Shown here: positions 33,421 to 43,729 of the stretch, piece after piece
Layout of the letters: each line of letters starts with the position of its first letter
Numbering within the stretch: the stretch's first letter is position 1
Source of the DNA: Ceratopteris richardii
Taxonomy: Eukaryota > Streptophyta > Polypodiopsida > Polypodiales > Pteridaceae
Length of the DNA: 64,000 nt
Assembly (NCBI GenBank): GCA_020310875.1
Contig: CM035417.1
Span: forward strand, 107,947,104 to 108,011,103
Reading direction: 5' to 3'
The notes under the pieces: generated by a model
Told to the model about the DNA's origin: nothing
Databases searched by the model: none
Seen by the model: only the letters and a program-made list of their open reading frames with translations
Position numbers and translations under genes: made by a program

Positions 33421-33490
<70 letters not shown>
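32856..33490. repeat. GA-rich block, second copy
   Basis: (GA)n runs at about 33041-33120, 33309-33357 and 33424-33488 are embedded in a unit homologous to 27122-27670. Shared words are GACTCTTAGCAACACA, GGCAATGGCAAATGTAGAGTA and ATAGAGGAATT. The order is conserved and the run lengths differ. Confidence 0.85.
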
Positions 33491-33492
<2 letters not shown>

Positions 33493-33970
33493 TAAACAGA
33501 ACGCTTTGAACACAGCATACATGAGTAATGCATTTAAGCAAATGGAGTGAGGAGTCAGCCTCGAAGTAGGATAAGAGATTCGCGAAATGAAAATAAAGTG
33601 GTTAGCAATGATCAACAAGGTTCATTTCAAAGTAAAGCTCTATTACAGCAAGAGAGGACCATTTCCTAAGAGACATAGGAAAACTCTTTGAGAATTTCTA
33701 GAGTGACAGCGCTAAGAACAGGCTTCAGATGCTCTTCCACAGCCAACATTGAGTTATTATTCAGATCTCAATTAAATTGTACCCTTTTGAATAGTAATTT
33801 TGGATGCAGTTTGGAAAACTCGTGCAATTACGGTGAATTACACAAATAGAATAACATAAATATGGTCTTAGTTATATTTCAGATCACGAGGAATGAAGAA
33901 GAAAAGATTCATTGCTATCAAATCAAATCAGTCTCAAATTTCCTCCAATAATAGTACTGAAAGGTTCTTG
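33491..33970. other. No gene seen
   Basis: No supported frame and no repeat recognised within the window. Confidence 0.4.
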
Positions 33971-34049
33971 TTTGCAGCAGGTTATCATTATCCGTGTACA
34001 AGATGTAGTTATTTTCTCCACAATTGAGCGCACATCTTTATACAATCTG
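33971..34049. repeat. 79-bp direct repeat, left copy
   Basis: It starts TTTGCAGCAGGTTATC and contains CCGTGTACAAGATGTAGTT and CTCCACAATTGAGCGCACAT. It recurs at 35056-35134 with about four differences, 1085 bases away, bracketing the dispersed repeat between them. Confidence 0.88.
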
Positions 34050-34059
34050 GAAAAAAAAA

Positions 34060-35025
34060 AGGGAACAAACAAATATTTAGAAAAGTAATTGTGGGACTTT
34101 TGAAATGTGACTTGGAATTGCAAAAACTTGAAACGTTATACCTGCAGATGGCATGGACAAGACGTTTTAGAAGTTATTGAAGGTGAGTGACATGTTTTAT
34201 TTTTACATAAATTTGTGAGTAAATCCTAAATACAATAAATCCTATGTCAATGATGTCAGATTGTGACTACAAATCCTGAAGGAAAGGGTGAAGCAAATAG
34301 GTTAAGAGCTTTGTGATATTCCATGAGCTACACCAAAATATGTTCTCGAAAAAGCAATAGTTTCTATGGAATAAGATGCAAACACAAATGCAAAAGAGAA
34401 AAAAAAATTGAAATAATATTATACAAGCTTGTCTCGATTGAGTGGAATGAATCACTTCGGATTCAAATGATGTGAAAAGAAAAGTGGCCTAGATTTATTC
34501 CAACTTAGAATGCTTGTCTATAATCTATCATCAACTTCCGAAGAAAGGCATCAATATGTTATGAATTGATAGATTCTTAGTGTTGTCTAAAATATGTATA
34601 CATAATGACTATTTATTTCAGAGAAGAGACGCAAATAGCCACTATCTCCCTCATGTGAAGGGTGCTAAATTGTTGCAAACATGGATGCGAAATTTGTTTT
34701 CTCATTTTGCCCTTGTGAAAGTACACAACTTCATATCATCCCCAAGCAAATGGAGAAGGAGACAGTTTCAAAATGTCTTGTGCACAATGTAGACAAAGAT
34801 AGTTTACAGTGGAAGGTGTGATTGGCAAAATACACTTCATCATTTTATTGGAAAATATTGGGTAGATAACTATATGTGCCACATCCTTCAATCTCATTTA
34901 TAAATAAAATTTATACCTCAATAAATAAGATCAAGATATATGTGACAAGACGAAACCACATAACTCTAGAATCCCATCTTGTGCACATCTTTATTTCCAC
35001 ATCTGAAAAAACAGTGCAATATTAT
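34060..35025. repeat. Unclassified ~0.96-kb dispersed repeat, copy 1
   Basis: It is homologous over its whole length to 45285-46265 in the same orientation, with substitutions and small indels. Both copies begin just after an A-run of 10-12. There is no terminal inverted repeat, RT or tRNA-like head that I can see. A protein-like stretch after a splice-acceptor-like TTATTTCAG (RRDANSHYLPHVKGAKLLQ, near 34620-34690) is kept in both copies up to minor changes. The class is unknown; a gene-derived or DNA-transposon-derived repeat is possible. Confidence 0.75.
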
Positions 35026-35055
35026 TCTTGTTTTAGTGAATCTCCAGCACATACG

Positions 35056-35134
35056 TTTGCAGCAAGTTATCGTTATCCGTGTACAAGATGTAGTTATTTT
35101 CTCCACAATTGAGCGCACATCTCTCTACAATCTG
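35056..35134. repeat. 79-bp direct repeat, right copy
   Basis: The partner of 33971-34049. The other genomic copy of the dispersed repeat, at 45.3 kb, lacks these flanks. Confidence 0.88.
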
Positions 35135-35787
35135 TATGTTTCTTTTGATAATATCAAACACTAAAGTGCCAAATTATTAATAGATAAGGCTTTAGCACCT
35201 TCTTCTCTTTGATGAGGGCAAATAATTCCAAATTACACCTCCGCCAAACCAAAAATCTTTTGACAACCCTCAACTGATATACGCTTTTTCTATGAATCCA
35301 TTGTCTGATGACATTCAACTTCTGCCATGATCCAAAAACAGAAAGCATTTTCTCACCTCAAGGGGACCTTCTACTCTGTGCGTCCATGCAACTTCCGGAT
35401 GAACCCCAAAGAAGACGTTTGTCTACCACAATGTTGCTACCAGACACACCGAGTCTCCTCAACGTTGTTTTTTGTGGTGTTTCCCCTTCCTCATGCTCTT
35501 CCTTCAGTTAGTGAGATCTTAATAGCCGACTTCCTTATCTTGAATCTCCAAAATCCATTTCTTAGTAATCTAGACTCTCTGCCAAATCGAAGAGTCACCA
35601 ATGTTTGTCCTCTGTCTCCTATTGCTGTTCATCTCGATTTACAATCTGCCCTTCCGCTCCTCCCCGCATACCACATGTGCTGACTCCCCCTTCGTGCATG
35701 GACCTTTCCCTGGGTTAGTTGGACGAGAACCACCTATTTCCGCATGCATGCAAGAAAGAAGAACAAGAATTGGCTTGCTAAGCTTGT
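35135..35787. other. No gene seen
   Basis: Overlapping short open frames (35308-35819) on the plus strand have ordinary composition but no motif I recognise. Confidence 0.35.
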
Positions 35788-35921
35788 CCCATCAGGAACT
35801 ATCAGTTCGGCGGATCTAGAAACGCTAAAGCCATGACTTTTTATATATGAAAATCCCATCAGGATTTATCAGTTCGGCGGATCTAGAAACGCTAAAGCCA
35901 TAACTTTTTATATATGAAAAT
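35788..35921. repeat. 67-bp tandem duplication
   Basis: Two adjacent 67-base units start CCCATCAGGA and share CAGTTCGGCGGATCTAGAAA and CTTTTTATATATGAAAA. They differ at about three positions, so the duplication is recent. Confidence 0.92.
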
Positions 35922-36992
35922 GCTAAAGACTTTCTCTTTCTGGAATTATGGTCATATTTCACAGGTGTGCAAAGATCAAAATAATATATCTGAAATCTTT
36001 GTAGAGATTCATGCTTACTCTTCCTCCTCCTTTAAGTGATCGTGGAAGCTTGAATTTCTCATTATGTATGGAAGTAACATCTTTGATAAAACACATGGAT
36101 TTTTGATTGCAACATAGGATGTATGCCAAATATACAACATATTTGCAAGAACATATATGTCACAAAAGGGGAATCGTTTTAAAGACCTGAGCTATGCTGA
36201 TACCTCTTCCTTTCACACTTCCTTCAAAGAATCTTTTCCTTTGTTGAATTTTTCTCCATTGGAAAGCGAGATATGTATGTCGATTGATAACTCTCAAGCG
36301 GCAAAGGCTTTGCTTGAAAAATATGGTATTCAATTTCACTCACCACTACATGATTTAGGAACGACATCCTCAAATTATTAAAGCCTTGGCCAACGCTTTC
36401 AAGGGTAAGATCAGAGAGTGATGAAAACATCTTTCTGTTGCGCTATGTGTAGATAAAATCACATGCACTAGAAACACATATTATATGCGGATCAAATTGA
36501 TGTACTACTAGAGATCAGCTTTCCTATTGACTCACAGGCATTAACATGGACTTTGTTACCAAGGAAGAATTTGTTAAGAGAAGACCTTCTAAGGATGTAA
36601 ATTGTTCAGATAGAAAGAAGAGGAAATCTGGCAAATCGAGCTATAGCAAAAGGAATCATGAGCAATATAACTTGTGAAAAATTGTTCTGAAAAATCAGAT
36701 GTGATTGTGTATATACATATGTGTATATGTGTGTTTCTGCATACTTGTATATATAGATATGAATGTATGTACATATGCGCTCGAAAATGATATTAATAAA
36801 TGGGTGCATTATGTGTGTGATGATATAGCAAAGGATGACATATGTATGTGTGGCTATAAACATGTATGCATACGTATAAGAAAACGTATGTGTGTGGCTA
36901 CACGTGTTTCTATGCGCGTTTGTGTGCATAATTACGTTTACGCGCTAGAGCAAACAAATATGTGCATATATATTGTATATGAATTGCATGTA

Positions 36993-36993
<1 letters not shown>
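35922..36993. other. No recognised gene; one 74-codon frame
   Basis: The frame 36157-36381 (MSQKGNRFKDLSYAD, then DNSQAAKALLEKYGIQFHS) looks protein-like in composition but has no recognisable family and no clear promoter or splice context. The rest is AT-rich. From about 36700 on, TATG/TGTG words increase towards the microsatellite. Confidence 0.3.
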
Positions 36994-37086
<93 letters not shown>

Positions 37087-37089
37087 GTA
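36994..37089. repeat. Palindromic compound microsatellite (CA)5-(TA)33-(TG)n
   Basis: (CA)5 at 36994-37003, an uninterrupted TA run to 37070, then GTATG and a (TG) run to 37089. The left and right arms are reverse complements around the TA core, so the array can fold into a hairpin. Confidence 0.95.
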
Positions 37090-37665
37090 TGCGTGCTTGT
37101 GTCATATGTTATTCTGGAAATCAAAATATTTACTTTTAAAGCAGAATGGATGTCTACGTGGTTGGGATATCGGGCCGCATGCAAAAACATATCTTACTCT
37201 AGAGCGGGTTTTGTGCGGTCAAAAGGGAGTTGTATCAGCAATTCGTAGTTCGAAGCATGCAGCATTTGTAAACGTTTTTGACCTTGCGATGGTTGTGTTT
37301 ATTGTTCATAGTTTGGACACCCATTCTGAGTAACGTCTTAATCGCTATCCTCATGTTCATGTTCTTTATATTCTTGTTTATTATTTTCTGATCTGATTGA
37401 GCTCTCAGATTTTTTACCTTCTTTTGATTGAATAATTAGCACCTATGGGTTTTCATCCTTCTTACTTTTCATTTTAATCGCCTTCTAATGTTCTTTCTCA
37501 TCCTCTTCCAAGATCTCTCTCATATTTTGTTCCAGCTACTTGTTTTTTCTAGTTTCAATTATTGATAATTCCTCTCTTCTATAGATTTTCCATGATTTCC
37601 GATTGGTAGCTCACTCTTCTGATTAATATGTTTCTTATCTTTACGTCTCCTAGGTCTCCATTGTT

Positions 37666-37866
37666 TCATAAATCTATTACATGGCCCTGACTTAGATCTT
37701 GATTTGATAAAATATTGCTTTCTACCTTTCTTCCTACATTCAAGTGCAAAATTTTATGGTCATGATAGTTAAACATCTTCCTTACAAGTTCATTTATCAA
37801 TTTATGTCTACATGCATCTCTATATGGAACACAATTCCAAAAACTGTGGCCAAATTTATCACACAA
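37666..37866 (-). pseudogene. Possible decayed CCHC-type protein fragment
   Basis: The minus-strand frame starts MCDKFGHSFWNC, which fits the second half of a CX2CX4HX4C knuckle; the first cysteine is lost (the frame before it reads YEIFL). A basic region follows (RPRRRKDKK, in the next stretch downstream). Such knuckles occur in gag and LINE ORF1 proteins, and nothing further identifies it. It sits just beyond the 3' end of the LINE, on the same strand. Confidence 0.35.
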
Positions 37867-38156
37867 AAATATTTCATAGGTAAATTTTGAAAGCTATTTG
37901 TTCTTTCAAGTGTAGCTTTAGGGTTGTATCTTAAATGGTGGGCTGAACGTTCTTGATAAAAAATGAGATTACATATACTATGGAGTTGAACTTTATGCTC
38001 ATCTTTAACTTCGTTTTTTTTTTTTTATAAAGGAAGTTCGGCCTTAGCCTAATCTCCCGGACTTTAATTAAATTAAAGAGAAAAAGTTACAAGTGAATGG
38101 GACTAGTGCCCATGGGACCCCCCAAATCCCACAACGCAGGGGAGGAGTATGGCGAG

Positions 38157-41100
38157 CTACAGGGCATTACAAATGAGGCGGATAACATTATCATCACCCT
38201 CATGTGGGACCCATTTAGGTTTTAGCTTGTTGTTTTCGAGGAGATAGATACAGTGATGTCTAAACGGTGGTGATCTCTTGACACGGGAGATCCTTTTACC
38301 AAGTAGAAATAAGGATTTCTCGATCGACCATTCCTTGGGAGTTTGGCCGAAGTTGACGGCACAGCGCTCTCTCCAAATCTTCCAGAGAGCCTCACCTCTG
38401 ATGGCATTCCATAATCTTGATGAGCAACCGATCGCCTCACCCAACATCACTTGTTGCCAGTTGATTTGACTCGTTAGTCTCAAAACGCGGTATACGTGAT
38501 GCCAGATGACGCGGGACTTGGGGCAGTCGAAGAACAGGTGGGCTAAATCTTCGATGCATCGATGACAACGCTTGCACCATGGCGGCACACCACAGATTTT
38601 GTTAGCCCTTGCATTAGTCCAGATTCCCTTATGCAAGATCTGCCACATGAGAACGGACTTTTTGACCTCAATTAGGGGGTGCCAAAGAGACATGAATTTT
38701 AGCTCCCACCGAAGTTTGGTCCAGGTGAGGTACCACCGCTTGTTAAGGGTGTGGTGAACCTCCAGATCACTTTTGAAGTTTGGGATTGCGGAAAGCTTCT
38801 TACCATTGCTCCATTTGAGGCCTTCCAAGCAAGGCAGATCCTGACCGCAAAGAAGGCGGGTAGTTGAGCGGTCCCAAGCTAAGCACCTGCTTTGAAGGAG
38901 GGTCCATTCCTCGAAGGTAACGCTAATTCCCGGATCCAAATCTTCAAACCTAATCCACTGGCTGGTCTCTTGTTTCCAGAGCTGTTTCCACTGTTTGAAT
39001 CCCTTGTTCCATAGCCGCCTTGCAGTTTGGAGGTTCCAAGATTCCACTTCCCTAATGCCACTGATCGGGAACCAAATAGAGTCATTTTGTCTTATGCCAG
39101 TTGCCCACTTCCAGTCATCGCTGATTCTGATGAGCTGTTTGGCTTTGTTCCAATTCTTCCATAAGGAACACACGAGGCTAGAGCCTTTAGGGCAGACCGG
39201 GTGGGGGGAGAACAAAAGGGATTGAATCCCTATGTCCCTCCACCCAGGGATGCCGACGAAGGTAAAGTCTTTCGTGTTTCTGAAGATCAATTTAGCCCAA
39301 GAGGACTCCTTATTGCTCCAGGCCTTGATAAGCCATTTCGCCGCCAGCTTGTCAGCAAGACCAGCAATATCCAAGATTCCCAAACCCCCTGAGTCTTTAG
39401 GGCTAATGCAAGTTTCCCACTTGATTTTGGGAACCCCCCTTCTGTTGGGGTCCCCAGTCCAAAGGAAGTTCCTGCAGATTCTTTCTACTTTGGCCAAGTC
39501 TTTCTCCTTAGGTCTCCAACAAGAGATAAAGTAGATAATTTTAGACAACATGAAAGTGTTAATAACCATAGCACGTCCTGCCAGGTTGACTTGCATACCT
39601 TTCCACAGATTCAGCTTGGTATCCAACTTGGCAAGAACCCAGTTCCACCGTTGGTCCATTGAGATGTCGAAACCCATCGGAATGCCGAGAAGACGGAAGA
39701 CTTGACCACTAGGGATAACTTGACACCCCCGATCCACCAACAACTGGGGAGTAGGCCCGCTGATCGCTCTAAAAGCAGTTTTAGCATGGTTGATTTTTGA
39801 GCCTGACGCCACACAAAAGGTGTGGAGGCACCACCAAAACACCTCAATGCTGTTTATATCGTTATGCACAAAGGCATTCATGTCATCAGCAAAAAGTCTC
39901 ACAACCATTTGGCCGTGATTTAGGGGTAAGGAGAGACCCTTGAGATTGCCAGCATCCAAGTGATGTTTTAATAGGCAGCTGAGCCCATTCGAGGCGATAG
40001 CGAAGAGTAAAGGAGCAAGAGGGCAGCCTTGCCTAATTGATCTTTTTAAACGAATGGGTTCGGAGAGCATACCGTTGATGTTTATTCTAGTTGAAGCATT
40101 TCCAAGAAGAGTGGCAACCATCTTCGTGAACTTTTGGCTGCAACCAAGGTCTTTCAATGATTGAAGAATAAAGTCCCATTCCAATCTGTCATACGCTTTG
40201 TCGAAGTCGATCTTAATGAAAACTAGATCTTGAGCAGACTCCTCAGCAAAAGCAAGGCCTTCCCAAATGTCAATAATTGCTTCAAGTATAGATCTACCTT
40301 TGATAAACCCTTTTTGGTCCTCGCACAGCCATGACTTTAAATGACAGGAGATTCTGTTGGCGATAACTTTTGCAATTATCTTGTATCCAGTTTGGAGCAT
40401 GGTAATCGGACGCCAGTTTTCAATTTTGTTTTTATCTCCCCGTTTATGGATTAACTTGATGACGCCATTATTCAGGCACTCAGGGAGGGCACCGAAGGAG
40501 AGAGCCTCTTGCCACACGAGGCGCAGTGGGGTGGCCACCTGAAATTTGAATGACTTAAAAAATTCATTGGTAAGGCCATCTGGACCCGGACTTTTCCCAT
40601 TGGGAAGGGCATCAATAACCTCGATAATTTCATTCTCGGAGATGTTAGCGTCCAGTAAAGCAATCAAGTTCTGTGGGACTCTGGTTTGGGCAACACTTGA
40701 GATGGTTGCCATGGAGTCGCGCCTGTGGGGGGAAAGAGGGGTAGAGACCCCGAGAAGGTTGGTAAAATGTTCGACGATGATAGCTCTATTCTCCTCTTCT
40801 GTGCAACATTCAGTTCCGTTGTTATCGACCATTAGGGGGATGGATTCCCTAGCTTGTTTCCTTTTGAGGATGTTACACATCTCTTTCGTTGGTTTGTCTG
40901 CCTTCCCTGCCCACCAATCTTTGAAGAAAATTTGGAGATTTTTCCTTTGGACCTCCTCCTCTAATCTTAGCCTACCCCTGATTTTCAGAAGACCCTGTTG
41001 GCATTGTAGATTGCCCTTGTTCACCTCTTCTTCAAGCCGTGAGAGCCTCCGGTACACCGTTTCTCTTCTTTTTTTTCGAATTCCTCTTATAGCCTTTTGG

Positions 41101-41981
41101 GTCCTGATTAGAATTTTACGAGTCCTCTCTACCGCGTTTCTCCAACACTTAGCCGGTTCAATACAGTTAGCAAAGGCTTCCTTCCAAACCTCAGAAATTT
41201 CCTGGTGGACAGAGGGGAGGGAGAAAGATGTCTGACAAGCGTGAAACCAAGGAGCTTTCTGGAGCATGTGAATTGGTTTGAAGGACAGAGTAATCGGATA
41301 GTGGTCAGAGATAGTGAGGTCCATGTGTTGGGAAACCGACGGGGTGCCCCACTGATGGATGGTGTTCTGATCGATGTAGCATCTATCAAGCCTTGCTTTC
41401 CTCAAAGAGTCCCCCGACTGGAGATTAGACCAGGAGAACCCGTGTCTGTCTTTCACTTCGACCAGGTCGAGATGGAGCTTGATTTTATCCCAAGTCTCTT
41501 TTTCCTGACCGTCAATAATTTTCCCTTTGTTGTTCCATCGGTCCTCAGGAAACTCAACCATGTTGAAGTCCCCACAAATCAGGACATTGTGTGAGAGGGA
41601 GTCAAGGGAAGCCCAAGTATCCATTCTATCTGCTTCGCCATTAGGGGCATAGATTGAGACCACCGTGAACTGAAAGGGAGATCCGAAAGAGACCGCAATC
41701 CAGCGATGATTTCGACCTTCAAAAGTCGAGGTCACGTTGCTAGACAGGGCGTGACTGATACCGATAGAAGCACCCCCTGTCCCTCTAGGGTGAGAAGTGG
41801 AGAACCAAAGGTGGTTCGGAGAGATACATTTAAGTCGTTTTTGTAGATCCTCTCCGTCGATTTTAATCTCTTGTAAGCAAATGACGTCAGGGGCAAAGCA
41901 CATGTCCCTGAACCACTGGCCAAGAATCGAGGCTCTTGACGGGTCAGACAGACCCCTAACGTTTAGAGATGTGAATTTCAT
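38157..41981 (-). CDS. LINE ORF2: endonuclease, reverse transcriptase, zinc region
   Basis: A 1274-residue protein that nicks genomic DNA and copies the LINE RNA at the nick. I start it at ATG 41981, which overlaps the ORF1 stop, rather than at the in-frame ATG 12 codons upstream (42017), because the protein family begins with KFTSLNVRGL. Apurinic-type endonuclease: N in SLNVRG, E38 in CLQE, GDFN 137-140, SDH 225-227. RT: NGKSPGPDGLTNEFFK (461-476), NWRPITML, KGRSILEAI, KIDFDKAYD (590-598), RQGCPLAPLLF, and catalytic FADD 697-700. C-terminal zf-RVT-like region about 1095-1165 (LMWQILHKGIWTNARA, CKRCHRCIEDLAHLFFDC). There is no RNase H domain. There is no stop or frameshift, and all catalytic motifs look complete. 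Confidence 0.97.
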   Translation of the reverse strand: MKFTSLNVRGLSDPSRASILGQWFRDMCFAPDVICLQEIKIDGEDLQKRLKCISPNHLWFSTSHPRGTGGASIGISHALSSNVTSTFEGRNHRWIAVSFGSPFQFTVVSIYAPNGEADRMDTWASLDSLSHNVLICGDFNMVEFPEDRWNNKGKIIDGQEKETWDKIKLHLDLVEVKDRHGFSWSNLQSGDSLRKARLDRCYIDQNTIHQWGTPSVSQHMDLTISDHYPITLSFKPIHMLQKAPWFHACQTSFSLPSVHQEISEVWKEAFANCIEPAKCWRNAVERTRKILIRTQKAIRGIRKKRRETVYRRLSRLEEEVNKGNLQCQQGLLKIRGRLRLEEEVQRKNLQIFFKDWWAGKADKPTKEMCNILKRKQARESIPLMVDNNGTECCTEEENRAIIVEHFTNLLGVSTPLSPHRRDSMATISSVAQTRVPQNLIALLDANISENEIIEVIDALPNGKSPGPDGLTNEFFKSFKFQVATPLRLVWQEALSFGALPECLNNGVIKLIHKRGDKNKIENWRPITMLQTGYKIIAKVIANRISCHLKSWLCEDQKGFIKGRSILEAIIDIWEGLAFAEESAQDLVFIKIDFDKAYDRLEWDFILQSLKDLGCSQKFTKMVATLLGNASTRININGMLSEPIRLKRSIRQGCPLAPLLFAIASNGLSCLLKHHLDAGNLKGLSLPLNHGQMVVRLFADDMNAFVHNDINSIEVFWWCLHTFCVASGSKINHAKTAFRAISGPTPQLLVDRGCQVIPSGQVFRLLGIPMGFDISMDQRWNWVLAKLDTKLNLWKGMQVNLAGRAMVINTFMLSKIIYFISCWRPKEKDLAKVERICRNFLWTGDPNRRGVPKIKWETCISPKDSGGLGILDIAGLADKLAAKWLIKAWSNKESSWAKLIFRNTKDFTFVGIPGWRDIGIQSLLFSPHPVCPKGSSLVCSLWKNWNKAKQLIRISDDWKWATGIRQNDSIWFPISGIREVESWNLQTARRLWNKGFKQWKQLWKQETSQWIRFEDLDPGISVTFEEWTLLQSRCLAWDRSTTRLLCGQDLPCLEGLKWSNGKKLSAIPNFKSDLEVHHTLNKRWYLTWTKLRWELKFMSLWHPLIEVKKSVLMWQILHKGIWTNARANKICGVPPWCKRCHRCIEDLAHLFFDCPKSRVIWHHVYRVLRLTSQINWQQVMLGEAIGCSSRLWNAIRGEALWKIWRERCAVNFGQTPKEWSIEKSLFLLGKRISRVKRSPPFRHHCIYLLENNKLKPKWVPHEGDDNVIRLICNAL

Positions 41982-41983
41982 TA
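41979..41983 (-). promoter_or_regulatory. TAATG stop/start overlap between LINE ORF1 and ORF2
   Basis: On the minus strand the ORF1 terminator TAA and the ORF2 initiator ATG overlap by one base. In some non-LTR elements such an overlap lets ribosomes end on ORF1 and restart on ORF2. That use here is inference. Confidence 0.8.
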
Positions 41984-43258
41984 GTGATGGTTGCCCTCTT
42001 TGAGGGGAGGGACCCAATCTTTTTTCTTCTTGAGGTCTTCTTTTTTCTTCCCTGCTTCTTTACTTAGGATCCTACTCTTGAGGGGGCTCTTCCAAGGCAT
42101 GCCGGAAGGTTGTTTACCTTTAAGCTTGGACTTTGGTTGTAGTGGTTTAGGGTAGCATACCGGGAGGGTAGGACCAAGAGCGGAGCTTTCGCTGTCTGGG
42201 TTGTCTTCGTTGCTGGTAGAGAAGCCTTCCTCTTTACTCGTGGTGTAGCCTTCTTGGTTATCTTCTTTGCTGGTAGAGCACCCAAGGGAATCAACAGTGG
42301 GGTCTTCTTCAGAGAGGTTGTCCCCTGGGAAGTCTAACTCATTAATCTCTTTTTCTAGGTTACAGTATATGTTGTTCGAGGGGGCAGCTGTCGTGGTATT
42401 CCTTGTTTTTGATCTTCGAGGGCTTACTTTCCTCTTGCGTCTCACTTCAGTGAAACCTTCTGAATCCGTCTCAGCAACGCGAGTTCCCTCTTCTTCCTCC
42501 ATTGGAGGGGGAAGACTCCGAGAGTCGTCTTGGGGGAGAGGGTCTAGGGTCCCATCTGGTTTAAGCTTGTTTTTATTGGTACTTTTCTTCAGGGGGCAGT
42601 CTTTGATCCTATGACCTTGAAGCCCGCACCGGAAGCACGCGTTTGGCAAATTCTTGTAAGTAACCTCTTGTGTCCATGTCTTTCCATCTCCACAGTTAAT
42701 GGAGATCTTCGAGGGAAGGGCCTGGTTCAGATCTGTTTCAACGCAGATCTGAGGATGCCATCTAGCATTGAAAGAATGTTGCGCTCCATCGTAGATTAAC
42801 CCCCCAACATCCTGTCTTGCAGCCATCGGGCGACCGATCGGTGAGACGATTTCACGAAGAAATCCATACATGAAGAAAGGCAGATTGGGAAGCTCCACCC
42901 AAAGCGGGTAACGAAGAGGCTTTGATCTGTTCGGGACAAAGTCTGGGGTCCACTTAAAAAGGCAAAGGGTGGACCGGCCCACTTGCCAGGAGCCGGCCTG
43001 CAGGGCTTGGAAAGCCATCTCTTCGTTCTCAAAAACTAGAAGCAGGTGATTCGCCGGCAGGAATTGACATTTGGACACAATTAAGCCTCGCGGGAACCAC
43101 ACCTTTTGAAGCCAGTTTCTCACACTTTCAAGAGGGGGTCTGGGGCCAAACATTTGACCGATCAGGCAAGTTTTCTTCAGTTCTTCCTGCTTTGCCGCCA
43201 CAGACTCCTTGCATAAAGAGACTTCTGGGGCCGCGACTTCCAAAGGGAAAGACTCCAT
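41981..43258 (-). CDS. LINE ORF1: DUF4283-like RNA-binding protein with CCHC knuckle
   Basis: A 425-residue protein starting at ATG 43258. It has an N-terminal domain of the DUF4283 type found in plant LINEs (GPRPPLESVRNWLQKVW, HLLLVFENEEMAFQAL, PLWVELPNLPFFMYG, about residues 35-205), then a CX2CX4HX4C knuckle (CFRCGLQGHRIKDC, 208-221). A Lys/Ser/Glu-rich tail follows with a threefold TSKEE/TSNED-type acidic pattern. It should bind LINE RNA and form the transposition RNP. Its stop TAA (41983-41981) shares its last A with the ORF2 ATG. The reading frame is intact. Confidence 0.95.
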   Translation of the reverse strand: MESFPLEVAAPEVSLCKESVAAKQEELKKTCLIGQMFGPRPPLESVRNWLQKVWFPRGLIVSKCQFLPANHLLLVFENEEMAFQALQAGSWQVGRSTLCLFKWTPDFVPNRSKPLRYPLWVELPNLPFFMYGFLREIVSPIGRPMAARQDVGGLIYDGAQHSFNARWHPQICVETDLNQALPSKISINCGDGKTWTQEVTYKNLPNACFRCGLQGHRIKDCPLKKSTNKNKLKPDGTLDPLPQDDSRSLPPPMEEEEGTRVAETDSEGFTEVRRKRKVSPRRSKTRNTTTAAPSNNIYCNLEKEINELDFPGDNLSEEDPTVDSLGCSTSKEDNQEGYTTSKEEGFSTSNEDNPDSESSALGPTLPVCYPKPLQPKSKLKGKQPSGMPWKSPLKSRILSKEAGKKKEDLKKKKDWVPPLKEGNHH

Positions 43259-43520
43259 CTTCGGTGACCGAGGATGGGGACGCTAAGGAAGAGCAAACTT
43301 TAAATCTAAAGACCTTCACTTTGAAGAGCTTAGCACCGAGAGAGGGGGCAAACGCAACAACTTCAAGAGGGAAACGAAGGAGCTCTTCTATAGCCAAGGA
43401 GAGCAACGCCACAACTTCAGAGGTTGAGATACGTGGCCAAGAGAAAGCTCCCTTCCTTACTTTTTTCTTCTTCTATATTCTCTCTCAAGAACCTGCTTCT
43501 TGAATTAGCTTTTTTTTTTT

Positions 43521-43729
43521 TTCGATCAAACAATTCTCAATCCGGGACCAAAGCTTGAAAGAGCAAAAGGAAACCCGCTTAACAGCACGACTACCCCACG
43601 AGAAAGGAGCAAGAATCCTACTCACTGCCTGCCTGCTTTTTTCCTTTTACTTTTTTGTTTAATAACTTTTAGGTTTTTTCTTTTCTTTTTTTTTCTTTTT
43701 TCTTTTTCTCTTTTTTAACGAAAAAAGCG
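43521..43729. other. T-rich stretch without gene
   Basis: It contains long T and T/C runs (43630-43715), possibly the A-tails of truncated minus-strand retrocopies or the border of the LINE leader. No coding sequence is seen. Confidence 0.35.

Larger units (their letters stand above)
38014..43520 (-). mobile_element. L1-type LINE retrotransposon with intact ORFs
   Basis: A minus-strand non-LTR element. Its poly(A) tail appears as T13 at 38014-38026 on the plus strand. ORF2 (endonuclease-RT) and ORF1 (RNA-binding) are both uninterrupted and meet at TAATG. The leader upstream of ORF1 reaches at least 43410; the 5' end near 43520 is a guess, taken from the change of composition and a second T-run at about 43511-43522. 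No target duplication was found. GC content is clearly higher than the surrounding AT-rich DNA. Intact ORFs make this the youngest and possibly only mobile-competent element in the window. Confidence 0.93.

Noticed and set aside
27122..33490. CRISPR-like direct repeats
   Set aside because: The repeats are simple-sequence or dispersed plant repeats; there are no regularly spaced identical repeats with unique spacers.
36705..37190. Tyr-Ile and Thr-His open frames over TA/TG arrays (also 47273-47563 and 54858-55096)
   Set aside because: Microsatellite translations, without coding meaning.
40546..41594. Plus-strand open frames of 129-229 codons opposite the LINE
   Set aside because: Antisense shadows of LINE ORF2, which has all the conserved motifs on the minus strand.
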